This document shows positions 47,575 to 63,379 of a stretch of 64,000 nucleotides of DNA, piece by piece. This DNA comes from Janthinobacterium sp. CG3 (GTDB lineage: Bacteria > Pseudomonadota > Gammaproteobacteria > Burkholderiales > Burkholderiaceae_D). Location: NCBI RefSeq assembly GCF_000344615.1, contig NZ_KB467824.1:1986702-2050701 (forward strand), read 5' to 3'. The position numbers and the translations under genes were made by a program. A model generated the notes under the pieces. The model ran no database searches. It was given only the letters and a program-made list of their open reading frames with translations, and was not told the DNA's origin. Within the stretch, counting starts at the first letter, position 1. Each line of letters begins with the position of its first letter.

Positions 47575-48804
47575 TCAGGCCGCCAAGCCGCAGAGCGACT
47601 TGCCGAACAATAAATGGTTGCGCATGGCGGAAATATCGGTGCGGTTCTGGATCAGGTCGAAGTACCACGGGCCGTCCTGCACGTCGCCGTACAGCACCGC
47701 GCCGGCCACCTGGTTGCCCTTCAATACCAGGCGCTTGTAGACGCCGCGGCGCGGATCGCGCAACACCAGGTCTTCGCTGTCGGGGCCGCCGATGAAGTCG
47801 CCCACCGAGTACAAGTCTACGCCGGTTACCTTCAATTTGGTGGGCGTGGCCTGCTGCACGTAGCGGCGGTGGCCGGCGCCGGCCAGGTGGGCGCCGCAGA
47901 CGCGCGCCTGGTCCCAGATCGGCGCCACCAGGCCGAAGGTGGCGCTGCGGTGCTGCACGCACTCGCCCACCGAATAGATGCGCGGGTCGTAGGTTTGCAG
48001 CGTGTCGTCGACCACGATGGCGCGCTCGCAGTGCAGGCCGGACTGCTTGGCCAGCTCGATGTTGGGACGCACGCCGGCGGCCATCACCACCAGGTCGGCG
48101 GGAATCTCCGTGCCGTCCTTGAAGCGCACCGCCGTGACGCGCTCCGGGCCGACGATGTCGGCGGTGTGGGCGTCGAGCATGAAGCGCAGGCCCTTGCGTT
48201 CCAGCGCGTTTTTCAGCATCAGCGAGGCCGGCTTGTCGAGCTGCTGGTTCATCAGCGCGTCGGTGACGTGCACCACGGTGACGTCCATGCCCTGGCGCAG
48301 TAGGCCGTTGGCCGCTTCCAGCCCGAGCAGGCCGCCGCCGATGACGACGGCGTGGCGGTGGTTGCGCGCCGCCTCGAGCATGGTTTCGACGTCCTGGATG
48401 TCGCGGAAGGCGATCACGCCGGGCAGTTGGTGGCCCGGCACCGGAATGATGAAGGGCTTCGAGCCGGTCGCCAGCAGCAGGCGGTCGTAATGGACCTGAA
48501 GGCCGGAGCGCGCGCGCACGATGCGCCGGCGCCGGTCGATGTGCTCGACCGGGTCGCCGGCGTGCAGCGTGATGCCGTTGGCCACATACCATTCGGGCGT
48601 GTTGAGCATGATGTCGGCGACGCTCTTCTCGCCCGCCAGCAGCGGCGACAGCAGGATGCGGTTGTAGTTGCCGTGCGGCTCGGCGCCGAAAACGGTGATG
48701 TTGTACAACTCCGGCGCCAGCTTTTGCAGCTCCTCGACCGTGCGCATGCCGGCCATGCCGTTGCCGATCACCACCAGCGACGGTTTCGCGGCGCGCGCGT
48801 TCAT
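47575..48804 (-). CDS. FAD-dependent electron-transfer reductase for nitrate reduction
   Basis: The 409-aa protein is a pyridine nucleotide-disulfide reductase-like flavoprotein. FAD binding is LVVIGNGMAGMRTVEEL, NAD(P)H binding is VVIGGGLLGLEAANGLLRQG and a second FAD contact is IYSVGECVQH. It resembles the N-terminal half of NirB and of NasB/NasC-type reductases. Placed between nirD and nasA, it probably carries electrons from NAD(P)H to NasA. Its ATG overlaps nirD by 4 nt (ATGA). Confidence 0.88.
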   Translation of the reverse strand: MNARAAKPSLVVIGNGMAGMRTVEELQKLAPELYNITVFGAEPHGNYNRILLSPLLAGEKSVADIMLNTPEWYVANGITLHAGDPVEHIDRRRRIVRARSGLQVHYDRLLLATGSKPFIIPVPGHQLPGVIAFRDIQDVETMLEAARNHRHAVVIGGGLLGLEAANGLLRQGMDVTVVHVTDALMNQQLDKPASLMLKNALERKGLRFMLDAHTADIVGPERVTAVRFKDGTEIPADLVVMAAGVRPNIELAKQSGLHCERAIVVDDTLQTYDPRIYSVGECVQHRSATFGLVAPIWDQARVCGAHLAGAGHRRYVQQATPTKLKVTGVDLYSVGDFIGGPDSEDLVLRDPRRGVYKRLVLKGNQVAGAVLYGDVQDGPWYFDLIQNRTDISAMRNHLLFGKSLCGLAA

Positions 48805-49148
48805 GCGCCTACCCAGACCCTGCCGCCCTCGATGCGGGCCGGCCAGGTGGCCACCGAGTGTTCCGGCGCCTCCAGGCATTCGCCGGTCTGCAAGTCGAAA
48901 TGCTGCTTGTAGATCGGCGAGGCGACCACCAGGCGCTGGCCCAGGTTGCCGACCAGGCCGCGCGAGAGCACCGCGGCGCCGCTGTTCGGGTCGACGTTGG
49001 CGATGGCGAAGACCCGCTCGCTGCCGTCGTTGACGTGGAACACGGCTACTTGCTCGCCGTTGAGCAGCGCGCACACGCCGGTGTTCGGCACGATGTCGGC
49101 CAGTGCGCAGACGGATACCCAGTTGTCGGTTTGAAGGTCGCGGTGCAT
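48801..49148 (-). CDS. nirD: Assimilatory nitrite reductase small subunit
   Basis: The 115-aa protein has a Rieske-type fold (NVDPNSGAAVLSRGLVGN, then YKQHFDLQTGEC) but lacks the two Cys-His pairs that hold a [2Fe-2S] cluster, as is normal for NirD. It associates with NirB for NADH-dependent nitrite reduction to ammonium. I start at ATG 49148, six bases after GGAG; an in-frame ATG at 49166 is less well placed. It lies 72 nt after nirB. Confidence 0.93.
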   Translation of the reverse strand: MHRDLQTDNWVSVCALADIVPNTGVCALLNGEQVAVFHVNDGSERVFAIANVDPNSGAAVLSRGLVGNLGQRLVVASPIYKQHFDLQTGECLEAPEHSVATWPARIEGGRVWVGA

Positions 49149-49220
49149 GGTGTTCTCCAGTTTCATATATAACTAATTTGTTTGCTGCTCGCCGAAATCC
49201 CAGGTTTTACGATGCAAGAA

Positions 49221-51755
49221 TCATGCCGTGGCGGCGACGATGGGGATCGTCACGCGCTTGCGCTCTTCCAGCGTGGCCGGACGGATCTGCCCGCGCTCTT
49301 CGACGAACACCACGTTCGGATCGGCCAGGTCGCTGTTGACGAACTGGCGGAAGCGTTTGCGCGTTTCCGGATCGTCGACGGCGGCCTTCCACTCGCAGGC
49401 GTAGGTGTCGACGACGTGCTGCATGTCCGCTTCCAGCTCGGCGGCGAGGTTCAGCTTGTCGCCGATGACGACTTCCTTCAGGTAGTCGAGGCCGCCCTCC
49501 AGGTTGTCGCGCCACACGCTGGTGCGTTGCAGGCGGTCGGCGGTGCGCACGTAGAACATCAGGAAGCGGTCGATGTAGCGCACCAGGGTTTCCCGGTCGA
49601 GGTCGGACGCCAGCAGTTCGGCGTGGCGCGGTTTCATGCCGCCGTTGCCGCACACGTACAGGTTCCAACCCTTCTCGGTGGCGATCAGGCCGATGTCCTT
49701 GCCCTGCGCCTCGGCGCACTCGCGGGTGCAGCCGGAGACGCCGAACTTGATCTTGTGCGGCGTGCGCAAGCCCTTGTAGCGGTTTTCCAGTTCGATCGCC
49801 AGGCCGACGCTGTCGGCCACGCCGTAGCGGCACCAGGTCGAGCCGACGCAGGATTTGACGGTGCGCAGCGACTTGCCGTAGGCGTGGCCGGACTCGAAGC
49901 CGGCGGCGATCAGTTCCTCCCAGATCAGCGGCAGTTGCTCGACGCGGGCGCCGAACAGGTCGACCCGCTGGCCGCCGGTGATCTTGGTGTACAGGCCGTA
50001 TTTCTTGGCCACCGTGCCGACCGCGATCAAGCCGTCGGCCGTGACCTCGCCGCCGGCCATGCGCGGCACCACCGAGTAGCTGCCGTCCTTCTGGATGTTG
50101 CCGAGGAAATAGTCGTTGCTGTCCTGCAGGCTGGCGTGCTCCCTCTTCAGCACGAAGTCGTTCCAGCACGAGGCCAGCACGCTGGCTGCGACCGGTTTGC
50201 AGACGTCGCAACCGAGGCCCTTGCCGTGCTGCGCCAGCAAGTCCGCGAAGGTGGTGATCTTGCCGACGCGCACCAGGTGGTACAGCTCCTGGCGCGAATA
50301 GGCGAAATGCTCGCAGACGTGGTTGTTGACGTCCAGGCCGAGCTTTTTCATCTCGGCCTTCATGATCTGCGTCACCAGCGGCACGCAACCGCCGCAGGCG
50401 GTACCGGCCTTGGTGCAGCTTTTCAGCGCGCCGATCGAGGTGGCGCCGTCGCCGACGGCGGCGCACAGCGCGCCCTTGCTGACGTCGTTGCACGAGCAGA
50501 TCTGCGCGCCGTCCGGCAGCGCGTCCACGCCCAGGCCCGGGCGGGCCTTGCCGTCCGACTGCGGCAGGATCAGGAATTCCGGCGATTCCGGCAGCTCGAT
50601 GCGGTTGAGCATCATCTGCAGCAGCGTGCCGTACTCGCTGGCGTCGCCGACCATGACGCCGCCGAGCAGGAACTTGCCGCACTCGGAGACGACGATTTTC
50701 TTATAGATCTGCTTGCGCTCGTCGGTGAACTGGTAGGAGCGGCTGCCGGCGGTGGTGGCGTGCGAGTCGCCCATGCTGGCCACGTCGACGCCCATCAGCT
50801 TTAATTTGGTGCTCATGTCGGCGCCGGTGAAGGCGCCCTGCTCGCCCAGCAGGTGGCGCGCGGCGATGCGCGCCATTTCATAGCCGGGCGCGACCAGGCC
50901 GAAGATCTGTCCGCCCCACAGCGCGCATTCGCCGATGGCGTAGACGTCCGGGTCCGAGCTCAGGCAGCTGTCGTCGATGCTGATGCCGCCGCGCGGACCG
51001 ACCGTCAGGCCGCTGGCGCGGGCCAGTTCGTCGCGCGGGCGGATGCCGGCCGAGAAGACGATCATGTCGGCGTCGAGGTGGCTGCCGTCGGCGAACACCA
51101 TGCGGTGGGTGCCGTCGACGCCGTCGACGATTTCCAGCGTGTTCTTTTGCGTGTGGACGGTGACGCCGAGCTGTTCGATTTTGCGCCGCAGCACGCGCGC
51201 GCCGCCCTCGTCAACCTGCACCGCCATCAGGCGCGGGGCGAATTCGACGACGTGGGTGTCGAGCTTCATGTCGCGCAGCGCCTTGGCGCATTCCAGGCCG
51301 AGCAGGCCGCCGCCGATGACCACGCCGGTCTTGGAACGGTTGCCGCATTCGAGCATCGCCTCCAGGTCTTCGATGGTACGGTAGACGAAGCAGTCCTTGC
51401 GGTCCTTGCCCGGCAGCGGCGGCACGAACGGATACGAACCGGTGGCGATCACCAGTTTGTCGTAGGACAGCACTTCGCCGGTGCTGACGGTGACGGTCTT
51501 GGCGCCGCGGTCGATGGCGCCGGCCTTGGCGTTGAGTTTGAGCAGCACGTTGCCGCGCTCGAAGAAACCGGGCGGCACCAGCGACAGGTCCTCGGCCGAT
51601 TTGCCGGCGAAGAATTCGGACAGGTGCACGCGGTCGTAGGCCGGGCGCGGCTCTTCGCACAGCACCGTTACCTCCAGGTGGGGCGCGCCGCTGTCGGCCA
51701 GGCGTTCGAGGAATTTGTGGCCGACCATGCCGTGGCCGATGACGATAATTTTCAT
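49221..51755 (-). CDS. nirB: NADH-dependent assimilatory nitrite reductase large subunit
   Basis: The 844-aa enzyme reduces nitrite to ammonium with six electrons. N-terminal FAD and NADH folds (IIVIGHGMVGHKFLERLADS and GVVIGGGLLGLECAKALR) are followed by a BFD-like [2Fe-2S] domain (CSCNDVSKGALC, CGGCVPLV). The C-terminal sirohaem and [4Fe-4S] domain has its ligands in CVGSTWCRYG and GVSGCTRECAEAQGKDIGL. AGGAGAAACAAC precedes the ATG. It follows the nitrate transporter by 29 nt in one operon. Confidence 0.96.
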   Translation of the reverse strand: MKIIVIGHGMVGHKFLERLADSGAPHLEVTVLCEEPRPAYDRVHLSEFFAGKSAEDLSLVPPGFFERGNVLLKLNAKAGAIDRGAKTVTVSTGEVLSYDKLVIATGSYPFVPPLPGKDRKDCFVYRTIEDLEAMLECGNRSKTGVVIGGGLLGLECAKALRDMKLDTHVVEFAPRLMAVQVDEGGARVLRRKIEQLGVTVHTQKNTLEIVDGVDGTHRMVFADGSHLDADMIVFSAGIRPRDELARASGLTVGPRGGISIDDSCLSSDPDVYAIGECALWGGQIFGLVAPGYEMARIAARHLLGEQGAFTGADMSTKLKLMGVDVASMGDSHATTAGSRSYQFTDERKQIYKKIVVSECGKFLLGGVMVGDASEYGTLLQMMLNRIELPESPEFLILPQSDGKARPGLGVDALPDGAQICSCNDVSKGALCAAVGDGATSIGALKSCTKAGTACGGCVPLVTQIMKAEMKKLGLDVNNHVCEHFAYSRQELYHLVRVGKITTFADLLAQHGKGLGCDVCKPVAASVLASCWNDFVLKREHASLQDSNDYFLGNIQKDGSYSVVPRMAGGEVTADGLIAVGTVAKKYGLYTKITGGQRVDLFGARVEQLPLIWEELIAAGFESGHAYGKSLRTVKSCVGSTWCRYGVADSVGLAIELENRYKGLRTPHKIKFGVSGCTRECAEAQGKDIGLIATEKGWNLYVCGNGGMKPRHAELLASDLDRETLVRYIDRFLMFYVRTADRLQRTSVWRDNLEGGLDYLKEVVIGDKLNLAAELEADMQHVVDTYACEWKAAVDDPETRKRFRQFVNSDLADPNVVFVEERGQIRPATLEERKRVTIPIVAATA

Positions 51756-51784
51756 GTTGTTTCTCCTAAACGAACTGAGCTGAA

Positions 51785-53074
51785 CTAAGCGGCGGCCAGG
51801 GTCGGCTCGCTGGCGGTGGAGAAGCGCGCGGCGACCGCGCACAGGGCCGAGACGATGACCAAGCCGCTGAGGATGCTCAGCGTCTGCTGGATGTCGCCGG
51901 TGCCCTTCATCAGGAAGCCGGCGGCCACCGCGCCGACGTTGCCGCCGGCGCCGATGATGCCGGCCACGCCGCCCAGGGCCTTGCTGTCGATGAACGGCAC
52001 CAGCGCGTAGGTGGCGCCGCAGGCCATGTGGGTGAACAGGCCGAACACCAGCATGGCGACGACGGCGTAGGCGACGCCGTCGGCGTTGGCGAACCACAGC
52101 AGGCCCAGGCCCTCGCCGATCATCATCAGGAACAGCAGCGTGACGCGGCTGTTCAGGTTGCCGCGCAGGGCCATCTTGTCGGAGACCCAGCCGCCCAGGG
52201 CGCGGGCGAACAGCGCCAGCAGGCCGAAGCTGCCGGCGGCCAGGCCGGCCGACTTCAGCGACAGGCCGAAATGGTCGACGTAATAGACGGCGGCGATGTT
52301 GTGGATGAAGATCTCGATGCCGAAGCAGGCGCCGTAGGTGACGAACAGCAGCCAGACGCGGTAGTTGGCGCTGGCCGCCTTGAAGCTGTCCCAGCCGCCC
52401 TTCTTGCCGCCGTCGACGGCGATGCCGGCGGCGCGCATGTCGCTATAGTTGCCTTCCGGGCAGTCCTGGGTGAACTTCCAGTAGAGCACGGCCATGACCA
52501 GCATCAGCACGCCCGGCACCAGCAGCGCGACGCGCCAGCCCAGCGTCTCGGACACGCCCAGCATGATGAGCGCGCCCATCAGCAGGGGCATCAGCGCCTG
52601 CGCCGCGCCGCCGCCGGCGTTGCCCCAGCCGGCGGCGGCCGCGTTGGCGGTGCCGACGACGTTGGAGGCGAACATCACCGAGGTGTGGTATTGGGTGATG
52701 ACGAAGCTGGCGCCGACGGCGCCGATGCCCAGGCGGAAGATCAGGAAGCTCTCATAGCTCTGCGACATGGCCACGCCCAGCACCGGCACCGCGCCCAGCA
52801 GCAGCAAGCCGGTGTAGGCCTTGCGGGGACCGAAACGGTCGCACATCGGGCCGATCACCAGCCGCACCAGGATCGTGATGGCGACGGCGGCGATGTTGAT
52901 GTTGGCGATTTGCCCGATGCTCAGGCCGAACTCGCCTTTGATGATGGGCATCAGTGGCGCGCAGGCGAACCAGGCGAAGAAGCAGACGAAGAAGGCCATC
53001 CAGGTCAGGTGGAAGGCGCGCATCGGCGCCGTGTTGAAGGTGAAGAGCTTGATGCTGCTTGCTTTGCTGGCCAT
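51785..53074 (-). CDS. narK: NarK-type nitrate/nitrite MFS transporter
   Basis: The 429-aa protein has about 12 transmembrane helices and the nitrate signature of this MFS branch in GWGNAGGGAAQALMPLLMG and GAGGNVGAVAAGFLM. It imports nitrate, possibly in exchange for nitrite. I start at ATG 53074; a longer frame to 53413 would cross the leader hairpins and promoter and is rejected. It is the first gene of the operon, directly after a leader with an intrinsic terminator. Confidence 0.95.
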   Translation of the reverse strand: MASKASSIKLFTFNTAPMRAFHLTWMAFFVCFFAWFACAPLMPIIKGEFGLSIGQIANINIAAVAITILVRLVIGPMCDRFGPRKAYTGLLLLGAVPVLGVAMSQSYESFLIFRLGIGAVGASFVITQYHTSVMFASNVVGTANAAAAGWGNAGGGAAQALMPLLMGALIMLGVSETLGWRVALLVPGVLMLVMAVLYWKFTQDCPEGNYSDMRAAGIAVDGGKKGGWDSFKAASANYRVWLLFVTYGACFGIEIFIHNIAAVYYVDHFGLSLKSAGLAAGSFGLLALFARALGGWVSDKMALRGNLNSRVTLLFLMMIGEGLGLLWFANADGVAYAVVAMLVFGLFTHMACGATYALVPFIDSKALGGVAGIIGAGGNVGAVAAGFLMKGTGDIQQTLSILSGLVIVSALCAVAARFSTASEPTLAAA

Positions 53075-53095
53075 TTTTTTATCCCGTAAAAAACG

Positions 53096-53142
53096 AAAAA
53101 GCGTCCGCCCCGCCTGGAGTAAAAACCAAGCTGGGCGGACGC
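53096..53142 (-). terminator. Leader terminator (attenuator) of nitrate operon
   Basis: On the - strand GGGCGGACGC's complement arms, 53133-53142 and 53101-53110, form a perfect 10-bp stem, with a 22-nt loop that can extend it through a smaller stem. TTTTT (53096-53100) follows, then CGTTTTTT. An intrinsic terminator before the first gene implies that transcription must be antiterminated to reach narK. Confidence 0.8.
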
Positions 53143-53154
53143 CGTTGTCCTTGT

Positions 53155-53204
53155 CGACCCATCGTTGGGCCGGCACTAGTTGTTCAGGGGATCGCCATTG
53201 ATCC
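53155..53204 (-). promoter_or_regulatory. Dual ANTAR-target hairpins in nitrate operon leader
   Basis: In the transcript, P1 is GGATC-AATGGC-GATCC (53204 to 53189) and P2 is CGGCCC-AACGAT-GGGTCG (53172 to 53155). Both have six-base loops with A at position 1 and G at position 4, the pattern recognised by ANTAR-domain antiterminators such as NasR and NasT. They lie just before the terminator stem. P2 contains one G-U pair. The ANTAR protein is not encoded in this window. Confidence 0.8.
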
Positions 53205-53218
53205 GATAGGTATCCTTT

Positions 53219-53234
53219 AGCAAGCGCCGTGCCA
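53219..53234 (-). promoter_or_regulatory. Sigma-54 promoter of nitrate operon
   Basis: On the - strand TGGCACG-N4-TTGCT matches the sigma-54 consensus, with GG at 53232-53233 (-24) and GC at 53220-53221 (-12) correctly spaced. Transcription should begin near 53208, four bases before hairpin P1. Sigma-54 dependence implies an enhancer-binding activator, most likely NtrC under nitrogen limitation. Confidence 0.85.
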
Positions 53235-53343
53235 GAGCGCGTTACCGGCTGCGCAGGGGGCGCGCGGGCGGCCGCCGCGCCGCGGCGCGGGGCGCCATGA
53301 GACATCGCGGTGCGCTTTCGCCCGAAAATGGTGCAGTGCATGG

Positions 53344-53357
53344 TGGAACGTGTTCCA
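53344..53357. promoter_or_regulatory. 14-bp perfect palindrome, possible activator site
   Basis: TGGAACGTGTTCCA is a perfect dyad about 110 bp upstream of the sigma-54 promoter and 200 bp upstream of the divergent CHASE gene. A TGGTGCA half-site resembling NtrC sites lies next to it at 53329-53335. The binding protein is unknown. Confidence 0.4.
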
Positions 53358-56300
53358 TGTGCGCGGGCCGTCGCTATTTTTCCACGGCAATGGCCGGCGT
53401 TTCCCCTAAACATTTCGGAAATAGGTTACTGTAGGCTGTCTCCGGCGCCTTGCGGCCGCGGGTAAATGGTTTTCCAGGCCCACCGGCAACCGCCCGGCCC
53501 TTCACGCACGCGGCGGTTATTCCAACCGACTGAACTGGCCGCCAATGGAGGCAATATGTCGCGCGCCCGCTTTTGTTTGCCCTCGGTTTCCTATCCGGCG
53601 CTGCTGGTGCTGCTGCTCGGATGCGTCTTGAGCGCCGCCCTGTTTGCCAGCGGGCGCTATCTGGAACACGACCGCCTGTCGCTGGAATTCCAGGACCAGG
53701 CGAATCTGCGCATGATCGCCATCCGCGACGACTTCACCAGCGCGGTCGAGGAACTGCAAACCATCAACCAGTTTTTCGTCAGCACCGGCGCGGTCAGCCG
53801 CGAGCAATTCCGCAGCTTCGTCCAAATCTCGCTGAAACACCATCCGGCGATCCAGTCGGTGGCGTTCCAGCGCCTGCTGGCGGGCGCCGAGCGGCCGGCC
53901 TACGAGCGGGCGATGGGCGCGCTGTACGCGGATTTCGCCATCACCGAAATACGCGACGGCAAACGGCAAGTGGCCGGCCAGCGCGAGCAATACCGCGTCG
54001 TCGACTATCTGGAACCGCTGGTCGGCCACACCGGCGCGCTGGGCCTGGACGTCTTGACGATCGCCGAACAGGCCGAGGCGGCCGCGCGCGCGCGCGACGG
54101 CGGCGGCATGGCCGCCACCAAACTGTTCCGGCGCACCCGCGACAAGGCCGGCGAGCGCAGCTTCCTGGTGATGATGCCGGTCTACCGCCACGGCGCGCGG
54201 CTCGACGGCGCCGCCGCCCGCCGCGCCGCGCTGCTCGGCTATACCACCGTGGTATTCCAGATCGGCTCGGCCATCGAGACCATCCTGCGCACCAGCGGCT
54301 TCCTGCACAACGCCGAGATCGCCGTCGCGGTGTACGACAGCAAGCGCGCCGACCCGGCCAACCTGGCCTACCGCCACGGCGCGGCGGCGGCGGCGGCGCC
54401 GGCCGCCGCCGGCTGGCTGCCGGCGTGGCTGTGGCACAACGAACCGAGCGCCGTCGCGTATGGTTTCGAGGTGGCCGACCGGCCGTGGCTGGTGCAAATT
54501 TCCCGCCAGGGCAGCTCGCTGACCGGCAGCGGCAGCGGCGCCCTGCTGGCGCTGGCGCTGGCGCTGACGCTGTCGCTGCTGGCGGCCGGCTTCACCCAGA
54601 CGCTGGTGGCGCGGGCGCGCCGCACCCAGCAACTGGTCGACGCGCGCACCGCCGAACTACGCCACAGCAACACCGAGCTGGCCGCCGACATCGCCGCGCG
54701 CACCCGCGCCGAGGACACGCTGCGGCTGATGCAGGGCGCCATCGAGGCCAGCGCCAACGCCATCCTGATCTGCTCGGCGCAGGAGCGCGGCTACGTGCTC
54801 GAATACGTCAACCCGGCCTTCCAGCAGGTGACAGGCTACGCCGCCGGCGAGGCGCTGGGGCGCAACTGCGCCTTCCTGTGGGGCGCCGACGCCGAGCAGG
54901 CCGGCATCACCGAGATCCGCGCCACCGTGCGCGAGCTGCGCGACGGCCACGCGGTGCTGCGCTGCTACCGCCAGGACGGCACGCTGTTCTGGTGCGAAGT
55001 CTACATCGCCCCGGTGCGCAACGACGCCGGCGCGATCGGCCATTTCGTCGTCGCGCTGTACGACATCACCGCCACCAAACGCTACGAGGCCGAGCTGGAA
55101 TTCCAGGCCAACCGCGACACCCTGACCGGGCTGGCCAACCGCAACCTGCTCAGCGACCGCCTCAGCCAGGCCATCGTCTACGCCGCCCGCGACGACTTTC
55201 CGCTGTATATCGCCTTTATCGACCTGGACCACTTTAAATTCGTCAACGACACGCTCGGCCACGCCGCCGGCGACGCGCTGCTGCGCACGATGGCGCAGCG
55301 CCTGGAGGCCGAGGCCGGCGGCGCCAGCACCGCGGCGCGCATCGGCGGCGACGAATTCGTGCTGATCCTGCCCAACGACCTCGACGAATACACCGCCTCG
55401 CTGGCGCTGCAACGCATCCTCGACGCGGTGGCCGCGCCGGTGCACATCGAGGGACACGAGCTGTTCCTCACCTGCAGCATCGGCGTTGCCGCCTACCCGG
55501 CCGACGGCGCCGACCCGGAGGCGCTGATCAAGCACGCCGACATCGCCATGTACCGGGCCAAGCAAACCGGGCGCAACAACGTGCAGTTCTACAAGGCGGC
55601 GATGAACGAGCGCGCCCTCGAACGCCTGCGCATCGAGGGCGACCTGCGCAACGCCATCGAGCGCGAAGAGTTCGAACTACACTACCAGCCGCAAGTGGAC
55701 CTGCGCAGCGGCCGGGTGGTCGGCATGGAGGCTTTGATCCGCTGGAACCACCCGCAACTGGGCCAGCTGGCGCCGCTGCGCTTCATCGCCCTGGCCGAGG
55801 AAACCGGGCTGATCGTGCCGATCGGCGCCTGGGTGGTGCGCAGCGCCTGCCGCCAGAACCAGGCCTGGCAAGACGCCGGCATGGCGCCGCTGCGGGTGGC
55901 GGTGAACCTGTCGGCGCGCCAGTTCGCGCAAGCGGACCTGCTGCCGTCGATCGCCGCGGTGCTCGACGAGACCGGCCTGGACGCGCGCTGGCTCGACATC
56001 GAACTTACCGAAAGCATGGTCATGGCCGACGTCGAGCACGCCATCAGCGTGCTGGGCGGCCTGAAAAAGCTCGGCGTGCACCTGTCGATCGACGACTTCG
56101 GCACCGGCTATTCGAGCCTGTCGTATTTGAAACGCTTCCCCATCGACGTGCTGAAGATCGACCGCTCCTTCGTGCGCGACATCAGCACCGACCCGGACGA
56201 CGCCGCCATCACGCTGTCGATCATCTCGCTGGCGCACAGCCTGAGGCTGAAAGTGGTCGCCGAGGGCGTCGAAACCGAAGCCCAACTGGGCTACCTGCGG

Positions 56301-56821
56301 CGCCACGGCTGCGACCAGATGCAGGGCTACTATTTCAGCCCGCCGCTGCCGGAGCGCGACTTCCGCCAACTGATGCGGCAAAACACGACGCTGGCGCCGC
56401 CGCCCGGCGAAGCGGCGCCGCGCGAGACGCTGCTTATCGTCGACGACGAAGCGCAAGTGGCGGCGGCGTTGAAACGGCTGATGCGCCCGGACGGCTACCA
56501 GATCCTGACGGCGGCCACGCCCGACGAGGGCTTTCGCCTGTTGGCGCTGCACCGCGTGCAAGTGATCATTTGCGACCAGCGCATGCCGCTGATGCGCGGC
56601 ACCGAATTCCTCAACAAGGTGCGCCAGTTGCATCCGGATACCATCCGCATCGTCCTGTCGGGCTACACGGCGCTGGAATCGGTCATCGACGCGATCAACG
56701 AAGGGCAAATCTACCGCTTTTTCACCAAACCGTGGGACGACGACATCGTGCGCAAGACCGTGCGCGGCGCCTTCCACCAGTACGCGCTGGTGCACGAGGC
56801 GGCGCGCGGCGGCGGCGCCGC

Positions 56822-63375
<6,554 letters not shown>

Positions 63376-63379
<4 letters not shown>

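Noticed and set aside
45066-47795. 909-codon + strand open frame opposite nasA
   Set aside because: It reads as low-complexity Arg/Ala/Gly/His-rich protein with no family match, while the opposite strand encodes intact nasA.
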